This document shows, one piece after another, positions 59,301 to 64,000 of a stretch of 64,000 bases of DNA. Numbering within the stretch: the first letter of the stretch is position 1; every line of letters begins with the position of its first letter. Location: assembly GCA_947044365.1 (NCBI GenBank), contig OX345642.1, positions 954,001 through 1,018,000 on the forward strand, written 5' to 3'. The position numbers were made by a program, and so were the translations under genes. Origin of the DNA: Petrosia ficiformis. Its lineage: Eukaryota > Porifera > Demospongiae > Haplosclerida > Petrosiidae. The notes under the pieces were generated by a model, which worked only from the letters and a program-made list of their open reading frames with translations, did no database searches and was not told the origin of the DNA.

Positions 59301-62300
59301 GCAGTAAAACAAGATATATTGAGAAAATGTATCCCTATGATTGCTTTGCAGCGATCGTCGCTCATTGCCGACGGTACAGTGTCTCCATCTTTCTTGTACT
59401 CTGACAAGATCCTTGATGAACTCAAGTCGCAGTCTTTCAATAGTTTCAACCCCATACATCAGAGTCATTACTGTGATGACTTAATCATGTTTGAAACTCT
59501 ATAGCCTATCATAGCTATTTCTTTTTCCTACTGTTTAAAGATTCTTGCATCATTTTATAATGTCTCTTTGCTACAGTAGCTATTTGTTGCAGTTTTAACA
59601 ACCTGCTTTCTTCCAAGCAGTTTCTGTATAGTCTATAGCTCAAGTAACATTCTTTTACACTCAATGCCCATTAATTGACCAAGCCCCCATGAATGATGCA
59701 ATTTCCTTAACTATGTATGTAACGCATGTGTATGCGTATGTGACATAAGGAAACAAGATAACATTATTTTGAGAAAAACGTATCCTCATGATTGCTTTGC
59801 GGTGACTAGTGACATGTTTCTATCAATCTTTGTTGATGGCACTAGTGTCTCTATCTTTCTATTTACTCTAATATTAAGGCATGAAGAAGTAAATGTAACT
59901 GCACTGAGTCGAAGTGCACAGATCTCTGATGAAACTGAAGTACTCCTTTAAGTTTCTAAATGATGACTTCCTCATATCAGAAACTCGGCAACTTATTATA
60001 CTTACTTGTTAAAGATTCTTGCAACCTCTATATACTGTTTCTCTACTATACAGCTAGTTGCAGTTTTACATTTTTTCTAGCCGGTCTGTAGCTCGAGCGT
60101 ACATTCTTTTACGCAATTCAATGAGCCCTACGATGACATGACTTCCTTAACTACATTTACAACGCATAGTCACTAACGTGACACAAGGATATAAATATAA
60201 ATTATTACAATTATAGTTTGAACCCAAAGAAAGGGATAGCACTATGGGCCATAAAAATTATATTATATAGATTAAATCTCGTGAAAAGCAATCATAGGGA
60301 TGGTCCAGTGGGCCATAAAAATTCTGTCATTTTTGTAACATTTTAATATTTGGATTCTTCTCAACTTTTATTGATAATTTTCTGTTACTATCTAACAGAA
60401 TTCTTATCAGGTTAAAAGCTTAAGAAGATTCCAAACCAAAATATGGCAAAAATCATTAGTCAGCTAAGCTTTTTAATGAGAAGCTAAATATTATTAGTGC
60501 ATAAATCATTGATTGATGTTATGATAGTCATTAATGGTAATTTATGTGAGGTTTGCATTTTTCTTTATCATAAAGGAATACTGATGTGTTGAGAAGCAGC
60601 CCAAGTAACTTGTCTATATTGAACACTCCATCAGTAACTAGCAAACCAACTGTAAGTGAACTAGATCTCAATCTTACAGATTTAGTAGAATGGCAGATTT
60701 TTGCTATCCATTTACCAAATATTACCAATACCGATATCAGACAAATTGAACACGATACTCGTAAACTAGCACAACAAAAACTCGACCTTTTTGGAACGTG
60801 GTTACGCAGGCGTCCTACTGCTTCGTGGAGAGATGTTACAAAAGCTCTTGAAAAAGCAAAAGAGAATGCTCTAGCAAATGCTATTACAAAAAAGTTCGAT
60901 GTAGTGAATTCTAGTGCATTTACGCAACACATTTCAGATATAACAGATGCTTCTGATCAAGTACAACCCTTCTCCAGTAATCAGAAAGTATCTCTACCAT
61001 CGGAAGAGATCATTATAGAGGAATTGAAAAAACTTCACCGATCTTTCACTTCATTGGCCAAAGATATTCGTTGCAAGCTTGAGGAGTTAGTTAAATCAGG
61101 AAAATCTTCATTTCATGATATAGCAGCTTATATTGAAGAGGCACAAGTCGGTATCAGGGGATTAACTAAGTTGAATACAACAGACGAGCTATTTGAAGTT
61201 ATTCGTCCACACAATGATTATCTTGACTGTGAATTACTAGAAATGATTGTAGAGGAATATTTACACGATGATGATATCACACAACAAGTAAAAGCACATA
61301 TCGATAAAGTGAAGCTTTTTAAATGTACCACACCTATCAAAACCTTGCGGAATAAATTACAGCAATATGCTAGCATACTTAATATTTCAGACGAGCATTT
61401 AGTAGTAACCATAAAACTCCAAAATGACTGGGGAAGAGTTGTATTAAAATATATTGAAAAGCTAGTACAAAATCTTCTACAATACCAGCGTAAAGTAATC
61501 CTCAAGGTAGAGGCAGGATCAATATCAATAATGATTTTAGTCCCAAAAGAGAAATTGCAGTATTTTATAGACGCAAGTCGTCAGAAACTGCAGTTCATGC
61601 GTTTAATGGGAATCTTCATGCTGCAGATTGGTGATATAACAGTCTTACAAGAAAGTGAAAACAAGAAATTCACTTTAGATTCAGCTCTTCTAGAATCATC
61701 ACAGTCTGGTAATAACGAAGCAGTTCAGTTTCTACTAGACTTGGGAGTTAATATAAACTACAGTAATAGTGAGGGAAAGACAGCACTAATGTTAGCAAGT
61801 GAGGCTGGACATGAAGAGGTTGTACAAATACTGGTATCAGCTGGGGCAAACGTAAATCTTCAGGATAGTACAGGGCAAACTGCACTGATGTTTGCTAATG
61901 GAAATGTTGGCATTGCTTGTTGCCTTCTCTTAGCTAACACTGATTCTGACCTACAACAAGAAGATGGCAACACAGCTTTACATATTGCTTGTTATAAACG
62001 TCAGAGTGCAATTGGAGGATTATTATTATGCTTCGGTGCTACTTTTGTCATTCCAAATACAAAGGGTGACACTGCATTTTTAGCTTCAGTTAGAGGGAAT
62101 AATACTGAAATTCTTAAGCTTATGCTTAATTCAATTCCATATTCTCCTTTCATAGTATCTTTAGGAGTAGTCTATGCATGTAGATTTGGACATTCAGCTG
62201 TTTTCAATCTATTTGCGAATCAACTTGAATATACCACTCAAACAGCAAATTTTTTAACCTCTTGCGCTGAAGGAGATGTAGGATCTGTTGTGCAACACAT

Positions 62301-64000
62301 CATGGAATTCAACATTGATCCTAACACTACACTAATATCAGGTATTACTCCTCTTATGATTGCCTCATCATTTGGAAATGCTGACGTGTTAGATTGTCTC
62401 CTAAAGGCTGAAGCTGATGTCAACAGTACTGACCAGGATGGTCGTTCACCATTAACATATGCCATTACAGGTAATACATCACTTCACATTGTACAGTGTC
62501 TTCTTGAAGCTGGAGCAAATCCTAATATTCTAGTAGGAGGTGTAACAATTGTGGAAAGCGCCAAAGAGAAAGGAGAACAAACAATTTGTGATCTACTTCT
62601 CAAGTATTCAGCTCTTCACTTATATAAGAGATTTACACATCTAGTAGACAGAATACAAGAAGGCATCGATACTTTAATCAAGGGGGGTAAAGGTATCTTA
62701 CTCCAAATCACTCAACAGCTTGAAGCAAATTTTCATCTAACAGGATTGGCATCTAAAGTACAGACTAGTATTGATTTATTCAATCAGTTAACACCATATT
62801 ACGATTTCCTACATTTTGAAATGCTTGTTATGATAGTGAGAGAATTCCTTAAAGGTGATATTGAGAATGAACTGGAGGAGTATCAGGTGATGGCTACAAA
62901 ATTTGAGGAATTGGTAGAAATTCAGAAATTTAAAAATGTCTTGTCACTTGTGCCTCAACAAGAAGTGACTACATGTTCCAAACTGACCTTTCAACTCAGA
63001 AAGCAGTGGGGTAACTTAACACTAAAGAGTCTTCGTAGACTTTACTCCTACTTATTCTCTAATAATCAAATGTACCCTAGTCACATGACAGTAGATGTTA
63101 TCAAAGAAGTACCATATATTAATTTCCTGATACCAAAGTCTACACAGATAATAGAAGCTTTTACATCAGAAGAAGCAAACAAGAAAGAAACAATGTATTT
63201 TCTTGGTGTAATTATAATAACAATCAATAATGTACGGGTTTTAGCAAATGAAAACACGAGCTTCACCTTTGATTCAGCTCTTCTAGAATCATCACAGTCT
63301 GGTAATAATGAAGCAGTTCAGTTTCTACTAGACTTGGGTGTTAATATAAACTATAGTAATAGTGAGGGAAGGACAGCACTAATGTTAGCAAGCAAGGCTG
63401 GACATGAAGAGGTTGTACAAATACTAGTATCAGTTGGTGCTAACATAAATCTTCAGGATAACACTGGACGAACAGCATTAATGGTTTCCAAAACAAAAGA
63501 GATATTCTCATTACTTCTACAATCCAATGCAGATATCAACATCTTCACACATAGAGGATCAACACCTTTAATAGTAGCTAGTGATCTAGGACACTTATCA
63601 GTAGTTGAGATGCTACTAATAGCACACAGATTTGATCCCAATTTTCAGAATGAAAAGGGATGGACAGCCCTTTTGTATGCCAGTTTGAGAGGTCATTATC
63701 AGGTGGTACAAATACTACTTGAGAATTTTGGTGATCCTAATCTTCAAGGAGAAAATGGATTGACAGCCCTTATGCTTGCCAGTTTCAGAGGTGATTACCA
63801 GGTGGTAGAAATACTACTCAAGAAAGGTGCTGATCCTAATATTTATAACAACAATGGATATACAACATTAATAGTTGCCTGTCAGAATGGTCATCAACAG
63901 GTAGTGGAACTACTACTTGAGAAAGAAGTTGACCCCAATGTTCAGAACAGTAAAAATGGAAGAACACCCTTAGTTCAGGCCAGTGAGAATGGTCATTACC
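55814..64000 (+). CDS. Gene C: RS leader + Death domain + helical modules + ankyrins (3' end outside)
   Basis: Proposed exons 55814-55867 (MADDLDVEEEMQTTDIEE), 56381-56439 (KHSRSRSRSRSRSRSPIRKR), 56523-56624 (TIRSYSRSRYHH ... SSSRDSHIR), 60576 to beyond 64000. Phases 0, 2, 2 and G all fit. The RS part is split into two exons here, unlike A and B, and looks the most complete. The big exon is open from 60576 to the window end (over 1130 codons, no stop). In numbering from 60586: Death domain about 25-103 (LTDLVEWQIFAIHLPNIT); helical module 145-350; ankyrins 355-673; second module 674-890 (HLYKRFTHLVDRIQEGIDTL); ankyrins from about 893, entering the repeat array near 63660. It lacks the Death 2-Death 3-module-ankyrin insert of gene B and so keeps the simpler layout. 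The last intron is about 3.95 kb. Confidence 0.75.
56279..56346 (+). repeat. (CT)n microsatellite before an RS exon acceptor
   Basis: Nearly pure CT for 68 bp, 35 bp upstream of the acceptor at 56380. Equivalent CT runs precede the RS exons of genes A (9361-9395) and B (35889-35922). Confidence 0.9.
56780..56829. repeat. Short hairpin element, copy 2
   Basis: CAGGAGCCCATAATGA (56780-56795) pairs with TCATTATGGCTCCTG (56815-56829) with one unpaired base. Same family as 52574-52633; loops differ. Confidence 0.85.
57099..57475 (-). pseudogene. Unrecognised coding-like fragment
   Basis: The minus strand reads a coherent frame (VVLHVRKGIDFGIQKVNGGQ, then TVSEIVKNMFGCFLKTVDSY) ending at 57099, and upstream of it SGVILFSPVAVKRRG in the same frame but with stops between. 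Hydrophobic and charged residues alternate as in a real protein. No family recognised; it might be a fragment of a domesticated or transposon gene. Lies in the last intron of gene C. Confidence 0.3.
57640..57776 (-). repeat. Dispersed repeat, inverted partner of 25644-25765
   Basis: Reverse complement begins AACCCTTAGAGGACTGATGT and continues with the motifs listed for the other copy. Confidence 0.65.
57777..59230. other. Intron of gene C with old repeats
   Basis: Contains ATCGATA-rich sequence at 58470-58560 and 58690-58800 resembling interiors of the hAT-type MITEs, but I cannot define ends. No exon supported. Confidence 0.35.
59310..60190. repeat. Diverged tandem duplication of about 440 bp
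   Basis: 59318-59720 and 59762-60190 share order: TTGAGAAAA.GTATCC..ATGATTGCTTTGC, GTGTCTC.ATCTTTCT, GTTTAAAGATTCTTGCA or GTTAAAGATTCTTGCAACC, then GTTGCAGTTTTA and a final TGA.TTCCTTAACTA. Short frames here are not convincing. Confidence 0.6.

Noticed and set aside
59108..59404. Frames near 59108-59951
   Set aside because: They lie in a diverged tandem repeat, have no shared conserved frame between the two copies and no recognisable domain.

Overview
The window looks like nuclear DNA of an early-branching animal, most probably a demosponge such as Amphimedon. This is an inference from style, not from a search: the DNA is AT-rich, introns are short with GT-AG (and a few GC-AG) borders, MITEs and a tRNA-derived SINE are dense, and the proteins mix Death, ankyrin, ROC-COR, ZU5, CARD-like, TRAF/MATH and EGF modules. 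No bacterial or viral organisation is seen.

Layout. 1-1905: two small genes for membrane proteins, the second with an apparent 2-bp frameshift. 1906-6700: MITEs, a 400-bp polypyrimidine tract and broken EGF-repeat exons. 6500-18211: block A, with a broken Death-Death-ankyrin gene and then an intact giant ankyrin gene. 18800-20400: decayed RECQL4 (minus strand), CARD-like and Death exons. 21325-27190: a TRAF/MATH exon, then a ROC-COR gene with two CARD-like exons, the ROC-COR exon carrying in-frame stops. 27682-28240: Death-gene debris. 28975-33730: a coiled coil-ZU5-CARD-like gene. 34650-45923: block B with the largest Death-ankyrin gene. 46290-46973: RECQL4 3' end fragment on the minus strand. 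47000-54600: repeat-rich, with MITEs, minisatellites and EGF debris. 54600-64000: block C, whose third Death-ankyrin gene runs off the window still open.

The main gene set is three tandem paralogs (A, B, C). Their 7-8.5 kb exons have no in-frame ATG at the 5' end and start right after a splice acceptor. In all three blocks, on the same strand, an acidic start exon and one or two Arg-Ser exons lie upstream, and their phases join to the big exon without a break (0, then 2 completed by G). The predicted proteins are therefore: acidic leader, RS tract, Death domain(s) (missing in A), an unnamed helical module, ankyrins, a second module, then a long ankyrin array. The ankyrin arrays are higher-order repeats with a different period in each paralog.

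Death, CARD-like, ROC-COR, ZU5 and TRAF/MATH domains side by side suggest a locus for innate-immune or death-signalling scaffolds that is turning over by segmental duplication, domain loss and pseudogene formation. Function is inferred from domain families only.
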